Part shown: one piece after another, positions 39,908-49,258 of the stretch
Layout: each line of letters starts with the position of its first letter
How positions within the stretch are numbered: position 1 is the first letter of the stretch
DNA from: Chloroflexota bacterium
Lineage (GTDB): Bacteria > Chloroflexota > Anaerolineae > JAAYEA01
Length of the DNA: 64,000 bases
Assembly: GCA_019873665.1 (NCBI GenBank)
Contig: JAIOAV010000001.1
Location: forward strand, 1-64,000
Direction of reading: 5' to 3'
Position numbers and translations under genes: made by a program
The notes under the pieces: generated by a model
Database searches by the model: none
What the model was told of the DNA's origin: nothing
What the model saw: only the letters and a program-made list of their open reading frames with translations

Positions 39908-39936
39908 TTGACAGAATTGCCCTTTTGCGCTAGACT
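39908..39936 (+). promoter_or_regulatory. Promoter for peptide deformylase
   Basis: TTGACA (39908-39913), a 17-base spacer and TAGACT (39931-39936) lie about 45 bases before the def start codon. Confidence 0.65.
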
Positions 39937-39979
39937 CTGCGTGCAACAGGGCTTCCGGGGATAGAAAGCGAGGGCGTTA

Positions 39980-40525
39980 GTGGCGGTGCGGCAGATTCTG
40001 GTGATTGGCGATGAACGCCTGCGCCAGAAAGCGAAAAGAATCACGCGTTTTGATGAGAGTCTGAAGACCCTCATTGATGATATGCTGGAGACGATGCACG
40101 AGGCCAACGGGCTTGGGTTGGCGGCAACGCAGGTCGGCGTGCCACTCCGTGTGGCAGTGATCGAGACACCGGAGGAAAGGGACGAGAATGGCACGATTAC
40201 TCGCCCCAAGAAGACGTATATCCTCTGTAACCCGGAGATCATCAAGCGTAGTGGCGAAGAGATAATGGAAGAGGGTTGTCTCTCTGTCCCAGGCTATGCA
40301 GGAAGGGTGCTGCGGGCTACCGATGTGCTGGTCAAGGCGCGCAACGCGCAGGGGCGCGAGGTGCGCTACCGGGGGAGTGGCCTGCTGGCGCAGGCTTTCC
40401 AGCATGAGCTAGATCATCTGGATGGCGTGCTCTATGTAGATCACATCCAGAATCCCGAAGACCTCTGGCAGCTATCCAGGGAAGAAGAGCCCGAGGAAGA
40501 GTTCGAAGAAGAGCAAGAGATGTAG
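39980..40525 (+). CDS. def: Peptide deformylase
   Basis: A 181-residue metalloenzyme that removes the formyl group from new polypeptides. All three motifs are present: GLGLAATQ (44-51), EGCLSVP with metal ligand Cys100, and QHELDH with ligands His142 and His146 and catalytic Glu143. It starts at GTG 39980 after a GAGGG. The C-terminus is a long acidic tail rich in Glu. It has its own promoter and a strong terminator. Confidence 0.96.
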   Translation: MAVRQILVIGDERLRQKAKRITRFDESLKTLIDDMLETMHEANGLGLAATQVGVPLRVAVIETPEERDENGTITRPKKTYILCNPEIIKRSGEEIMEEGCLSVPGYAGRVLRATDVLVKARNAQGREVRYRGSGLLAQAFQHELDHLDGVLYVDHIQNPEDLWQLSREEEPEEEFEEEQEM

Positions 40526-40540
40526 CCTTCGGTGCCAGCC

Positions 40541-40579
40541 AAAGCCCCGATCCGCCATGGCGGATCGGGGCTTCTTTTT
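40541..40579. terminator. Intrinsic terminator after def, shared with the converging aldolase gene
   Basis: AAGCCCCGATCCGCC (from 40542) pairs with the CGGATCGGGGCTT arm (40561-40573) and is followed by CTTTTTG. The stem is long and GC-rich. On the opposite strand it is followed by TTT, so it may work both ways. Confidence 0.85.
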
Positions 40580-40597
40580 GTCTGCAACTCTTGTCGG

Positions 40598-41377
40598 CTA
40601 TACCTGGACGCTCTCGCGCAAAGTCTGCAAGCCCGCCTTGGCGGCGCCCATCATCATATGCAGCGGCGTGCTCCAGGTGATCATGCGCATCCCCTGCTTC
40701 ATCCAATACTGCAGGATCTCAATGCTCCCGATATGCATTCCGGCCACGACGCCGTGTCGCTGGCAGCTATCTACTACCTTCTGCACACTTTCCACCAGAA
40801 GCGGGTGCGTCATCTGGTCTGGAATGCCGAGTGACAGGGAGAGATCATTCGGGCCGATCAGCGCCACATCCACGCCTGGCACCGACAGTAGATCGTCAAT
40901 GCAATCAATCGCCTCTTTCAGCTCAATCTGCAAGATGGTCAGGTTTTCCTCATTGGCCTGCCGTACGAAATCGGCCACTGGCTCGGCGTGATAGTCGCTA
41001 TGCCCCTTGAGCACGGAAGCCCCACGCTGACCAAAGGGCGGGTACTTGACCGATTGCACGATGAACTCAACCTGCTCCCGCGACCTGATACGCGGGATCA
41101 TCAAGCCTTGCGCGCCGGCGTCCAGCGGGCGCGACATCAGGTGATATTGCGCGTCCGGCACGCGCACCAGCGGCGTGATGCCGGCAAGCCGCGCCACGCG
41201 GCAGAGAGTATCCACATGCTCAATGGTGTAAGGGCCATGTTCCATGTCAATGAACATAAAGTCAAAACCCACCTCCGCCAGGATATTGGCGATGGCGGGC
41301 ATGCGAAAGTCGGCAATCATCGTGCCAAAGACGGTCTCCCCTCGCTTGAGGGCGCGCTTCACCTTGTTGGGTCTCAC
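40598..41377 (-). CDS. HpcH/HpaI-family aldolase
   Basis: A 259-residue class II pyruvate aldolase-like TIM barrel. The GTG at 41377 is preferred to an ATG at 41401 because AGAGAGGAG lies just before it. Family features are GETVFGTMIADF, DFMFIDMEHGPYT (with the metal-ligand Glu), RVPDAQYHLMSRPLDAGAQG with a conserved Arg, and VPGVDVALIGPNDLSLSLG near the C-terminus. Known relatives split 2-keto-3-deoxy sugars, 4-hydroxy-2-oxoheptanedioate or citramalyl-type compounds. It is the last gene of the minus-strand run, 60 bases after a 2-hydroxyacid dehydrogenase, so a short acid- or sugar-catabolic pathway is possible. Confidence 0.85.
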   Translation of the reverse strand: MRPNKVKRALKRGETVFGTMIADFRMPAIANILAEVGFDFMFIDMEHGPYTIEHVDTLCRVARLAGITPLVRVPDAQYHLMSRPLDAGAQGLMIPRIRSREQVEFIVQSVKYPPFGQRGASVLKGHSDYHAEPVADFVRQANEENLTILQIELKEAIDCIDDLLSVPGVDVALIGPNDLSLSLGIPDQMTHPLLVESVQKVVDSCQRHGVVAGMHIGSIEILQYWMKQGMRMITWSTPLHMMMGAAKAGLQTLRESVQV

Positions 41378-41437
41378 GTGTCTCTCCTCTCTCTCTGTCA
41401 TGATCGCGATGCGATCGCGATTGATCGGATAACAGGC

Positions 41438-42424
41438 TCACCGACGCGCAACGCGCCTTGGCCGCTCCCATACCTCGGGGTTGGCCATGAAACGCGGCTT
41501 GTCGCCGCGCAGCGCCGCCAGCATCTCTTCCGCTACAGTAACGCCCATCTTGAGGAGGCCATCGGCAGTGCCGCTGGCAATATGTGGCGTAACGACGACA
41601 TTATCCAGCTCCAGAAGCGGGTGTGGGAAGGGGATCGGCTCCTGCGCGTACACGTCAATCCCCGCGCCACGAATGCGCCTGGCGCGCAGCGCCGCCAGTA
41701 GCGCCTCTTCATCCACGACCGGTCCCCGCGAGGTGTTGATCAGGAATGCGCTCGGCCGCATCATGGCCAGTTGCGCCGCGCCGATCATGCCCCGTGTCTC
41801 GTCGTTCAGCGGCGTATGCAGCGTAACGACATCCGCCTCGCGCAGGACGCTCTCCAGAGTCGGGCGCAACGTCACATCCAGCGCCGCCGCGCGCTCCGGC
41901 AAGATGTATGGGTCGTAGGCGATCACCTTCATGTGTAGCCCGCGCCCGCAGATTTCCGCCACGCGACCACCGATGCGTCCCAGGCCGACAATGCCCAGCG
42001 TCTTGCCCATCAGCTCGACGCCGACGAGCCCCCGTCGCCCGGCCCATCCGGCGCGCCGTATCGCGGCATCGCCGCTGCGCACATCTTTGGCTAACGCCAT
42101 GATCAGGGCCACGGCGTGTTCGGCGGTGGACTCGGTGGGCGCGTCCGGCGTATAGACGGCGATAACGCCCTGCGCCGTGGCGCCGGCCAGGTCTATGTTG
42201 TCCACTCCCACGCCCGGGCGACCCACCGCCTCCAGCGTCGGCGCGCTGCGCATCAGCGCCTCGGTAACGGGCAGGGACGAAGAGACGATGAGGCCGTGCA
42301 CTCCATCGCGCATGATCTCGATCACCCGTGCGTGATCGGTGATCGGCCCGATGACCTCCACCTCCTGTTGCAGAAGGCGGACGCCCTCCTCGGGGATCGG
42401 CATCTCCAGCAGGACCTTCTTCAA
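41438..42424 (-). CDS. D-isomer specific 2-hydroxyacid dehydrogenase (phosphoglycerate dehydrogenase-like)
   Basis: A 328-residue NAD-dependent dehydrogenase of the SerA type, without the C-terminal ACT domain. The TTG start follows AGGAGGAGGG. The Rossmann motif is TLGIVGLGRIGGRVAEI, the catalytic Arg lies in INTSRGPVVDE, Glu in AQEPIP and His in VVTPHIASGT. The specificity motif GRPGVGVDNIDL resembles phosphoglycerate dehydrogenase, but hydroxypyruvate or other 2-hydroxyacids are equally possible. It starts four bases after the MazG-like gene stop and precedes an HpcH/HpaI aldolase. Confidence 0.85.
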   Translation of the reverse strand: MKKVLLEMPIPEEGVRLLQQEVEVIGPITDHARVIEIMRDGVHGLIVSSSLPVTEALMRSAPTLEAVGRPGVGVDNIDLAGATAQGVIAVYTPDAPTESTAEHAVALIMALAKDVRSGDAAIRRAGWAGRRGLVGVELMGKTLGIVGLGRIGGRVAEICGRGLHMKVIAYDPYILPERAAALDVTLRPTLESVLREADVVTLHTPLNDETRGMIGAAQLAMMRPSAFLINTSRGPVVDEEALLAALRARRIRGAGIDVYAQEPIPFPHPLLELDNVVVTPHIASGTADGLLKMGVTVAEEMLAALRGDKPRFMANPEVWERPRRVARR

Positions 42425-42428
42425 CGCA

Positions 42429-42776
42429 CTACCCTCCTCCTTGTTCTCCCTCTGGCGCGCGCCGCTGATAACGGTCGTGGTCGCGCGTTCGATACTTTTC
42501 CATCATCTGCGCAAAGCTGCTTTCCAGATCAATCCCTTCACGATTCGCCATGCAGATCAGGGCAAAGATGATGTCGCAGATCTCGACTCCCAGCTCTTGC
42601 GGCGCTTCCGTGTCCTTCTTGGGCTTGTCGCCATAGAGGTGGTTGAGGAGGCGCGCCAGTTCGCCCACCTCTTCTGTGACCCGTGCCAGGTTCGACAGCG
42701 GCGGCCAGTAGCCGCCGCCGAATTGCTGTATCCACTCGTCTACGGTCTGTTGCCAATCGCGGATCGTCTGTGCCAT
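42429..42776 (-). CDS. MazG-like nucleotide pyrophosphohydrolase
   Basis: A 115-residue all-helical NTP pyrophosphatase of the dUTPase/MazG clan. The ATG at 42776 follows AAGGAG; a TTG six codons upstream is possible. The metal site appears in RVTEEVGELARLLNHLYGDK and GVEICDIIFALICMA (E-x-x-E and E/D-x-x-D patterns). It probably removes non-canonical nucleotides. It lies 14 bases after prmC. Confidence 0.85.
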   Translation of the reverse strand: MAQTIRDWQQTVDEWIQQFGGGYWPPLSNLARVTEEVGELARLLNHLYGDKPKKDTEAPQELGVEICDIIFALICMANREGIDLESSFAQMMEKYRTRDHDRYQRRAPEGEQGGG

Positions 42777-42790
42777 GCGCTTTCGCTCCT

Positions 42791-43687
42791 TCAAGCGTGT
42801 GTGGGTGCGAGATGCACCGCCAAGACGCGATCCAGGCCGCTGAAATCGGGGTGCAGTCGCACGTTGGCGCGTGGGAACGCATCCTCCGCCAGTCTCCGCG
42901 CTGCCGGCCCTTGCCGCGCGCCGATCTCCAGCAGGATCGCGCCGCCCGGCAGCAAGTAGTCGCCCGCCTGCGATAGCAACCGTCGGATGAGGTCCATCCC
43001 GTCCGGCCCGCCGGCCAGCGCCATCGCTGGCTCATAGTGCCGAATCTCCGGGCTCAGCTCATCCCATTCATCTGCCGCCACATATGGCAGGTTCGCGACG
43101 ATACAGTGCACGCGCCGCTCCAGCGGCGCCAGCAGGTCGCCGCCACGCCATATCACGCGCTCCTCTGCGCCCAGCCGTGTGCTGTTGATCGCCGCGACGG
43201 CTAGCGCCTCGGTTGACAGGTCCAGCCCGTACACGATCGCCTGTGGCCACTCCAGCGCGATGGTGATGGCGATAATGCCGCTGCCGGTGCCGACATCGGC
43301 CACGTAGCATGGATCGGCGGGCAGGGAGCGCAGATATGCCAGCGCCAGCTCCACCAAATGCTCGGTCTCGGGACGCGGGATCAATACGCGGCGATCCACA
43401 TAGTAGTTGCGTCCATAGAACTCGCGGTGGCCGGTGATGTACGCCAACGGCTCCCGGGCGGCGCGCCGTTGCATCAGCACATCGAACGCGGTTTGCTGCG
43501 CGGGCGTCAGGCGCGTGTCGCCATGTGCGTAGAGGTGGCGACGGGCGCATTGCAGGGCATGCGCCAATAATAGCTCGGCGTCCAGACGTGGCTCGGCACA
43601 GCCGCTGTCGCTCAGTACATGCGTGGCGCGCCGCAGGGCCGCGACGACGGTGGTTCTCTCACTCGCGTCGTTGCGCGGTGGTATCAT
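42791..43687 (-). CDS. prmC: Release factor glutamine methyltransferase PrmC (HemK)
   Basis: A 298-residue SAM-dependent enzyme that methylates the Gln of the GGQ motif in peptide release factors; its substrate gene prfA lies nine bases upstream. The N-terminal helical domain contains LAYITGHREFYG, and RVLIPRPETEHLVELAL follows. The SAM-binding motif is VADVGTGSGIIAITIA. The catalytic motif reads NLPYV rather than the usual NPPY. Start ATG 43687 has a weak ribosome binding site, consistent with coupling to prfA. Confidence 0.93.
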   Translation of the reverse strand: MIPPRNDASERTTVVAALRRATHVLSDSGCAEPRLDAELLLAHALQCARRHLYAHGDTRLTPAQQTAFDVLMQRRAAREPLAYITGHREFYGRNYYVDRRVLIPRPETEHLVELALAYLRSLPADPCYVADVGTGSGIIAITIALEWPQAIVYGLDLSTEALAVAAINSTRLGAEERVIWRGGDLLAPLERRVHCIVANLPYVAADEWDELSPEIRHYEPAMALAGGPDGMDLIRRLLSQAGDYLLPGGAILLEIGARQGPAARRLAEDAFPRANVRLHPDFSGLDRVLAVHLAPTHA

Positions 43688-43695
43688 CGGCTCGT

Positions 43696-44790
43696 TCAGG
43701 CGGCGGAGCGCGCCGTCTGCGCCAGGCCGGCGGCTTGCAGTCGCTCGGCCTGCTCCCTTTCAATCAGCGCGTCAATGAACTCGTCCAGATCGCCCAACAA
43801 CACCTGTTCTAGGCGGTAGCTGGACATGTTGAGGCGATGATCTGTGACCCGACTCTGTGGAAAGTTATAGGTGCGGATCTTCTCGCTGCGCTCGCCTGTG
43901 CCCACTTGAGAACGCCGTGCCTCTTCCAGATCGGCCTGGCGCTTTTCCTCCTCCATGGCATACAGACGGGCGCGCAGAACGGCCATCGCCCGGATGCGGT
44001 TCTGTAGCTGCGAGCGTTCGCTTTCGCACGATACGACGATGCCGGTTGGCAAGTGCGTGATGCGAATCGCGGTCGAGTTCTTCTGCATGTGCTGACCGCC
44101 CGGGCCAGAGGAGCGGTAAACATCCACCCGCAGATCATCCGGGTTGATGTCCACTTCGACTTCGTCTACCTCGGGCAAGACAGCGACAGTAGCCGTCGAG
44201 GTGTGAATGCGGCCGCTTGACTCGGTGATCGGCACGCGCTGCACGCGGTGCACGCCACTCTCGAATTTCAGACGGGAGTAAGCGCCACGGCCACTGATCT
44301 GAAAGATGATCTCCTTAAAGCCGCCCACGCCGGTCTCGTTGGTGCTGATCACCTCGGTCTTCCAGCCGTGGTTTTCAGCGTACCGTGCATACATGCGGTA
44401 GAGGTCAGCGGCAAAGAGGCCCGCCTCGTCGCCGCCGGCGCCGGCGCGGATCTCGATGATGACGTTCTTGCTATCGTTGGGGTCCTTGGGGACCAACATG
44501 AGGCGCAGCTCGTCTTCCAACGCGGCCTGCCGCTGCTCCAGAGAGGCAGCCTCCTCCGCGGCCATCTCTCTGAGCTCCTCGTCCTCGCTCTCGCGCAACA
44601 TCTCGCGGGTGGCTTCCAGCTCAACTCGCACCTTCTTCAGCGTGCGGTACTTGTCCACTATCTCGCTGATGTCTGCCTGCTCCTGGGCATATTGCCGTAG
44701 CTTGTCCGGATCGGTTGCCACCGCCGGATCAGCCATCAGCAGGTTCAGTTGCTCGTAGCGCGCCTCGATCAGCGCAAGGCTATCTTCCAT
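43696..44790 (-). CDS. prfA: Peptide chain release factor 1
   Basis: A 364-residue factor that ends translation at UAA and UAG. The peptidyl-tRNA hydrolysis motif GGQ lies at 231-233 in [14 protein letters not shown]. The codon-reading motif is PIT (187-189, in [14 protein letters not shown]) rather than the RF2-type SPF, which identifies RF1. The N-terminal coiled-coil domain and [14 protein letters not shown] are standard. It is followed closely by prmC, which modifies it. Confidence 0.97.
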   Translation of the reverse strand: MEDSLALIEARYEQLNLLMADPAVATDPDKLRQYAQEQADISEIVDKYRTLKKVRVELEATREMLRESEDEELREMAAEEAASLEQRQAALEDELRLMLVPKDPNDSKNVIIEIRAGAGGDEAGLFAADLYRMYARYAENHGWKTEVISTNETGVGGFKEIIFQISGRGAYSRLKFESGVHRVQRVPITESSGRIHTSTATVAVLPEVDEVEVDINPDDLRVDVYRSSGPGGQHMQKNSTAIRITHLPTGIVVSCESERSQLQNRIRAMAVLRARLYAMEEEKRQADLEEARRSQVGTGERSEKIRTYNFPQSRVTDHRLNMSSYRLEQVLLGDLDEFIDALIEREQAERLQAAGLAQTARSAA

Positions 44791-44814
44791 CGCTGTTCAC
44801 TCCGTCCAACATGA

Positions 44815-44841
44815 AAGCCCCTCGATCACGCCAAGGGGCTT
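44815..44841. terminator. Hairpin between mreB and prfA
   Basis: AAGCCCCT (44815-44822) and AGGGGCTT (44834-44841) form an 8-bp stem. On the minus strand only TCATG follows, so termination would be partial at best. It may separate the mreB and prfA transcripts. Confidence 0.4.
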
Positions 44842-44932
44842 GACTCTCACTTGCTCTGCCCGACACGCGGTCGGGAACTCCCATTCTATCTGAGCGCCGG
44901 GCTTCTCCACCCGGCTTCCCCTATCCGGCGCT

Positions 44933-45937
44933 TTACAGCGACGGGAGGAATCGCTGCAACGTCTCATAGTTCTCCAGCGCCTTGCCCGCGCCTAGCGCCA
45001 CACAGGCTATCGGGTTCTCTGCCACATGGCATGGCACGCGGGTCTCTTTTGTCAGGAAGCGGTCCAGATTTCGCAATAGCGCGCCGCCGCCCGTCATCAC
45101 CATACCACAGTCAATGATATCCGATGCCAGCTCAGGCGGCGTCCGCTCCAGCACGGAGCGCACCGTCAGGGCGATGTTGGCAAGTGGTTCGGCCAGCGCT
45201 TCGGTGACCTCTTGCGAGGTGATCTCGATGGTGCGCGGCAGACCAGCCACCTGATCGCGCCCCCGCACTTCCATGCGCAGCTCCTCTTCCAAGGGCAGCG
45301 CGCTGCCGATCTCGATCTTGATCGTCTCCGCAGTCTGGTCGCCGATCAGCAGGTTGTACTTGCGGCGGATATACGCGGCAATCGCCTCATCCATCTTGTT
45401 GCCGCCGATGCGCACCGAGTTGGCCACCACGACGCCATTCACCGAGATCACTGCGGCCTCGCTGGTGCCGCCGCCCACGTCCACGATCATATTCCCGGTA
45501 GGTGTGTCTATTGGCATGCCGGCACCCAACGCCGCGGCCAGCGGCTCCGGGATGAGATAGGCGGCTTTGCCGCCCGCTTGCACCGCGGCATCATGCACAG
45601 CGCGGCTTTCCACGCTGGTTACCCCCACCGGCACGCTGATCATGATCTCTGGCTTGAACAGACGGAATCGCCCGCATACTTTTTGGATAAAGTAGCGGAG
45701 CATCGCCTCAGTAACCACGTAATCCGCGATCACACCATCCCGCATGGGGCGTGTTACCTCGATGGTGTCGGGTGTGCGGCCCAACATCTGTCGCGCCTCT
45801 TCGCCAACTGCGACGATGCGATTGTCCTTGACGGAGATAGCAACTACCGAGGGCTCTTGCAGGACGATCCCTTTCCCTCGCACGTATACCAGCACACTGA
45901 CAGTCCCTAGATCGATGCCGATCTGCCTTTCAAACAT
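44933..45937 (-). CDS. mreB: Rod-shape protein MreB (actin-like)
   Basis: A 334-residue actin-family ATPase that guides lateral wall synthesis at the membrane. The ATG at 45937 follows GGGAGG; an upstream in-frame start is less likely. Phosphate-binding motifs are [18 protein letters not shown] and [15 protein letters not shown], with the adenosine loop [13 protein letters not shown] near the C-terminus. No mreC or mreD adjoins it; it is embedded with murA, which makes the first wall precursor. This points to a rod- or filament-shaped cell. Confidence 0.95.
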   Translation of the reverse strand: MFERQIGIDLGTVSVLVYVRGKGIVLQEPSVVAISVKDNRIVAVGEEARQMLGRTPDTIEVTRPMRDGVIADYVVTEAMLRYFIQKVCGRFRLFKPEIMISVPVGVTSVESRAVHDAAVQAGGKAAYLIPEPLAAALGAGMPIDTPTGNMIVDVGGGTSEAAVISVNGVVVANSVRIGGNKMDEAIAAYIRRKYNLLIGDQTAETIKIEIGSALPLEEELRMEVRGRDQVAGLPRTIEITSQEVTEALAEPLANIALTVRSVLERTPPELASDIIDCGMVMTGGGALLRNLDRFLTKETRVPCHVAENPIACVALGAGKALENYETLQRFLPSL

Positions 45938-45984
45938 TGATCCTCCCAAGCCTCATCCTACAGGGATCAGGCGCGAATACGCAA

Positions 45985-47247
45985 CTAGTCCTCGGCGGAA
46001 ACTCGTCGGATGGCCGCTCCCAGACTCTGCAACTTGCTATCCAGCCTCTCATACCCCCGGTCTATATAGCGCACGTTTTCGATCTCGGTGGTACCCTCGG
46101 CAGCCAGCCCGGCCAGCACCACTGCCGCGCCAGAGCGGATATCCAGTGCTTGCACCGGCGCGCCCTTCAGCGGCGTGGGCCCCTGAATCACGGCGGTTTG
46201 TCCCTTGACTCTGATGTGAGCTCCCATTTTACGCAATTCCTGCGCATATGCCAAACGGTCATCATACATCGTCTCGTGAATGAGACTTTCGCCGTTGGCT
46301 TGTGTCAGCAGCGAGCCGATGGGAGCTTGCAGGTCGGTGGGAAAGCCTGGATAGGGAAAAGTGCGGATATCTACTGCCGAAAAACCAGAGCCAGCGGCAA
46401 CCGCGTAGCTGTCCTTGTCCGCGTTGACGACGGCGCCCAGCTCCAGGAGCTTGCTCGTCAGCGCACCCAGATACTGCGCCAGCCGGCTGCGCAGAACGAT
46501 CTTGCCGCCGGTGATCAGTGCCGCCAGGGCGAACGTGCCCCCCTCCAGCCGGTCTGGCATGATGTGGTACGCCACGCCGTGCAGTCGCTTCACTCCCTCA
46601 ATCTGGATGATGCCGGTGCCCGCTCCCGAAATGCGTGCGCCCATGGCGTTGAGCATATTTGCCAGATCAACTACCTCTGGCTCAACCGAGGCGTTCTCAA
46701 TGATCGTCGTGCCGGACGCCAGGCATGCCGCCATCATCAGGTTTTCAGTGCCGGTGTGGCTGGGATAATCCAGCGTCATCCGGTGGCCGCTAAGACGGCC
46801 GGACTGGATGACATAATCCCCGTTGAGCTGCTGGAGGGAGGCATCCATCATCTGAAAGCCCTTCAGGTCCACGCTCACCGGGCGGGTGCCGATGGCGCAG
46901 CCGCCCGGGTGTGGCGCGCGCGCCTCCCCAAAGCGCGCCAAGAGTGGCCCAACCACCAGAAAGCTAGCGCGAAAGCGGGTGGCGAGCTCATCATCCACAT
47001 GGAACGATCGGACGGCGTCGGCACGAATCAGCAGGCTGTGGTCTCCTTCCCAAGTTACTGAGACACCCAGCCTGCGCAGCACCTCGGTCATGAGCTTCAC
47101 GTCCTCTATGCGAGGGACATTCTCCAGAAAGCACTCCTCTGACGTCAGGAGTGCAGCAGCGATGATCGGCAAGGCGGCGTTCTTGGCTCCTTTGACGCGG
47201 ATCTCCCCTTCGAGTCGCCGACCCCCTTCGATGATCAGTCTGTCCAT
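45985..47247 (-). CDS. murA: UDP-N-acetylglucosamine 1-carboxyvinyltransferase MurA
   Basis: A 420-residue enzyme that transfers enolpyruvate to UDP-GlcNAc, the committed step of peptidoglycan synthesis. The catalytic Cys117 is present in GGCAIGTRP, the residue attacked by fosfomycin. Family motifs include KGAKNAALPIIAAALL, LEGGTFALAALITGG and the FPTDLQAP loop. It lies 47 bases upstream of mreB on the same strand. Confidence 0.97.
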   Translation of the reverse strand: MDRLIIEGGRRLEGEIRVKGAKNAALPIIAAALLTSEECFLENVPRIEDVKLMTEVLRRLGVSVTWEGDHSLLIRADAVRSFHVDDELATRFRASFLVVGPLLARFGEARAPHPGGCAIGTRPVSVDLKGFQMMDASLQQLNGDYVIQSGRLSGHRMTLDYPSHTGTENLMMAACLASGTTIIENASVEPEVVDLANMLNAMGARISGAGTGIIQIEGVKRLHGVAYHIMPDRLEGGTFALAALITGGKIVLRSRLAQYLGALTSKLLELGAVVNADKDSYAVAAGSGFSAVDIRTFPYPGFPTDLQAPIGSLLTQANGESLIHETMYDDRLAYAQELRKMGAHIRVKGQTAVIQGPTPLKGAPVQALDIRSGAAVVLAGLAAEGTTEIENVRYIDRGYERLDSKLQSLGAAIRRVSAED

Positions 47248-47283
47248 ATTCCTTCACACCGTCTGCTTTGCTCGCCTAGCGCC

Positions 47284-48765
47284 CTAGTTCGCACCTGCTG
47301 GCCTCTGTGCCAGTTCCAGCGCACGTTGGTAGACCAATGCGTATTTTCGCGCCGATGCATCCCACGAGAAATCGGCTTGCATGTTCCTGAGCTGCAGCTT
47401 GCGCCAGATGTCCTTGTACTTGAACGTCTCCAGCGCACGGACGACCGTGGCAAAGAGCGCCCAGCGATCGTAATTGTGGAACGTGAACCCGTTTCCCTCG
47501 CCGGTGCGCGGATCGTAATCCGTGACGGTATCCGCTAGGCCGCCAGTGGCCCGCACGAGCGGGATGGCGCCATAGCGCATGGCGATAAGTTGGCTGGTGC
47601 CACACGGCTCCACGCGGGAGGGCATCAGATAGACGTCCACTCCGCCGTAGATCTTATGACTCAGCCCCGCGTTGAACGTCAGAAAGACCGCTGCTTTGCG
47701 AGGGAATGCCTGTGTGATCTTCAGAAACATCTCGTGGTAGTGCTGGTCGCCCGTGCCGAGAAGCACGAATTGCACGTCCAGATCGAGTATATGATCCACG
47801 ACCTCGCCCAGGATATCAAACCCTTTCTGGTCGTTGAGGCGCGATACCATGCCGATCAGTGGAATGTCCGGATCCTGGGGCAGATTGGCCTCTCCCTGCA
47901 ACGCCAGCTTGTTTTTCACCCGTTGGTCCAGACGCTCCAGGTCGTAGTTGACGGCCAAGTACTTGTCGGTAGCGGGATCTAACAAGTCGTAGTCAATGCC
48001 GTTCAGAATGCCAAAGAGGCGATCCCGCCGCTCGCGCAGGATGGGATCCAGACGCTCGCCATACTCGGGCGTGAGGATCTCTTTGGCATATGTCTCGCTG
48101 ACGGTCGTGATGGCGTCGGCAAAGTAGATGCCGCGCGCCATCAGGTCCACTACCTCGGCCAAGTCGGCCATTTCCGGGTGGTACATAAAGCCATATTCGT
48201 CAATACCGGCAATCTCCAAGACGCGATAACCAAAGATGCCCTGGTACGCTAGGTTATGGATCGTATAGACCGAGGCGATACGCGCAAAGAAGGGATGGTC
48301 GCGGTAGACTGTCTCCAGCCAGTTGGGGATGATGGCGGTCTGCCAGTCGTGGCAGTGGACGATATCCGGCTGCCAGCCGAGCTGCGGCAGCATCTCGAGG
48401 GCGGCGCGACAGAAAAAGATGAACCGCTCGGCATCGTCGGGATACATATAAATGCCATCGCGGTCATAGTACTTGGCGTTCTCTACCATATAGACCGGGA
48501 TATCGTCGCCGATAGTAGCCCGAGAAATGCTGGCATTCTCGGTGCGGCTATCCATCGGCACCGGGAAGGGTGGTAGCACCTCCTGGAGGCCAAACTGGGT
48601 GGGATCGATCCGACCATAGCGAGGCATGGCCACACGCACATCATGTCCCAGCGCTTTGAGCGCCTTCGGCAGCGCCCCTGCCACATCAGCCAATCCGCCG
48701 GTTTTGGCAAAAGGCACACATTCTGCAGCGAGTAGCAGAATCTTGAGGGGTCGGTCACCTTGCAT
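47284..48765 (-). CDS. glgA: Glycogen synthase GlgA
   Basis: A 493-residue GT5 enzyme that extends alpha-1,4-glucan from ADP-glucose. ATG 48765 follows AGGAGAG. The sugar-nucleotide binding KTGGLADV is at residues 21-28; VHCHDWQTAIIP, GMVSRLNDQKGFDI and PSRVEPCGTSQL with the catalytic Glu pair region are as in the family. No glgB, glgC or glgP is in the window. It sits among wall and translation genes. Confidence 0.96.
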   Translation of the reverse strand: MQGDRPLKILLLAAECVPFAKTGGLADVAGALPKALKALGHDVRVAMPRYGRIDPTQFGLQEVLPPFPVPMDSRTENASISRATIGDDIPVYMVENAKYYDRDGIYMYPDDAERFIFFCRAALEMLPQLGWQPDIVHCHDWQTAIIPNWLETVYRDHPFFARIASVYTIHNLAYQGIFGYRVLEIAGIDEYGFMYHPEMADLAEVVDLMARGIYFADAITTVSETYAKEILTPEYGERLDPILRERRDRLFGILNGIDYDLLDPATDKYLAVNYDLERLDQRVKNKLALQGEANLPQDPDIPLIGMVSRLNDQKGFDILGEVVDHILDLDVQFVLLGTGDQHYHEMFLKITQAFPRKAAVFLTFNAGLSHKIYGGVDVYLMPSRVEPCGTSQLIAMRYGAIPLVRATGGLADTVTDYDPRTGEGNGFTFHNYDRWALFATVVRALETFKYKDIWRKLQLRNMQADFSWDASARKYALVYQRALELAQRPAGAN

Positions 48766-48831
48766 ATATCGCTCTCCTGATGAGCGTGGCGCCGTGCAGC
48801 GACACGCGATCGGTTCCCGATCGAGAAAGGT

Positions 48832-49023
48832 TTACTCCCAACTGATGATCCAGACACACAGCCCGGCAACGATCACGCTGATCACTGTCAGTGCCAGGCG
48901 TTGCATGGGCAGCAGCGCGGCGTCCCGCGATGCCCACAAAAAGATGGCCACCATGCCAATGGAGAGTGCGAGCCAAGCGCTCAGCAACGGATGCGCTTCC
49001 AGCAAACGTTTGAGAAAGGCCAT
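48832..49023 (-). CDS. Small two-helix membrane protein
   Basis: A 63-residue protein of unknown function. The ATG follows GGGAGGAGG. Two hydrophobic segments (about 12-30 and 42-60) are joined by a short loop with Arg and Asp; the ends are charged. It lies 66 bases before glgA and 235 bases after coaE. The 235-base stretch 49024-49258 shows no further gene. Confidence 0.6.
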   Translation of the reverse strand: MAFLKRLLEAHPLLSAWLALSIGMVAIFLWASRDAALLPMQRLALTVISVIVAGLCVWIISWE

Positions 49024-49258
49024 GCGTCCTCCTCCCGTGTTTCACGCCGCCAACCGGAGAGGTATCCGCGACAACGCCCTGATTTGCAGACGCTGCGCCG
49101 AGACTATCCGTTCCCACGACGCTCACGGCGTAGCACCTTGTGATAACGCAATCAGCGGCGACGGGGCGGCATAATGCATGCGGGGAATCATCTCAGACGC
49201 GCAGGCTGCCTCCGTTCCCCCGGCGGTGGCGCGTGGAACGCCTCATAGTTTACCAGAA

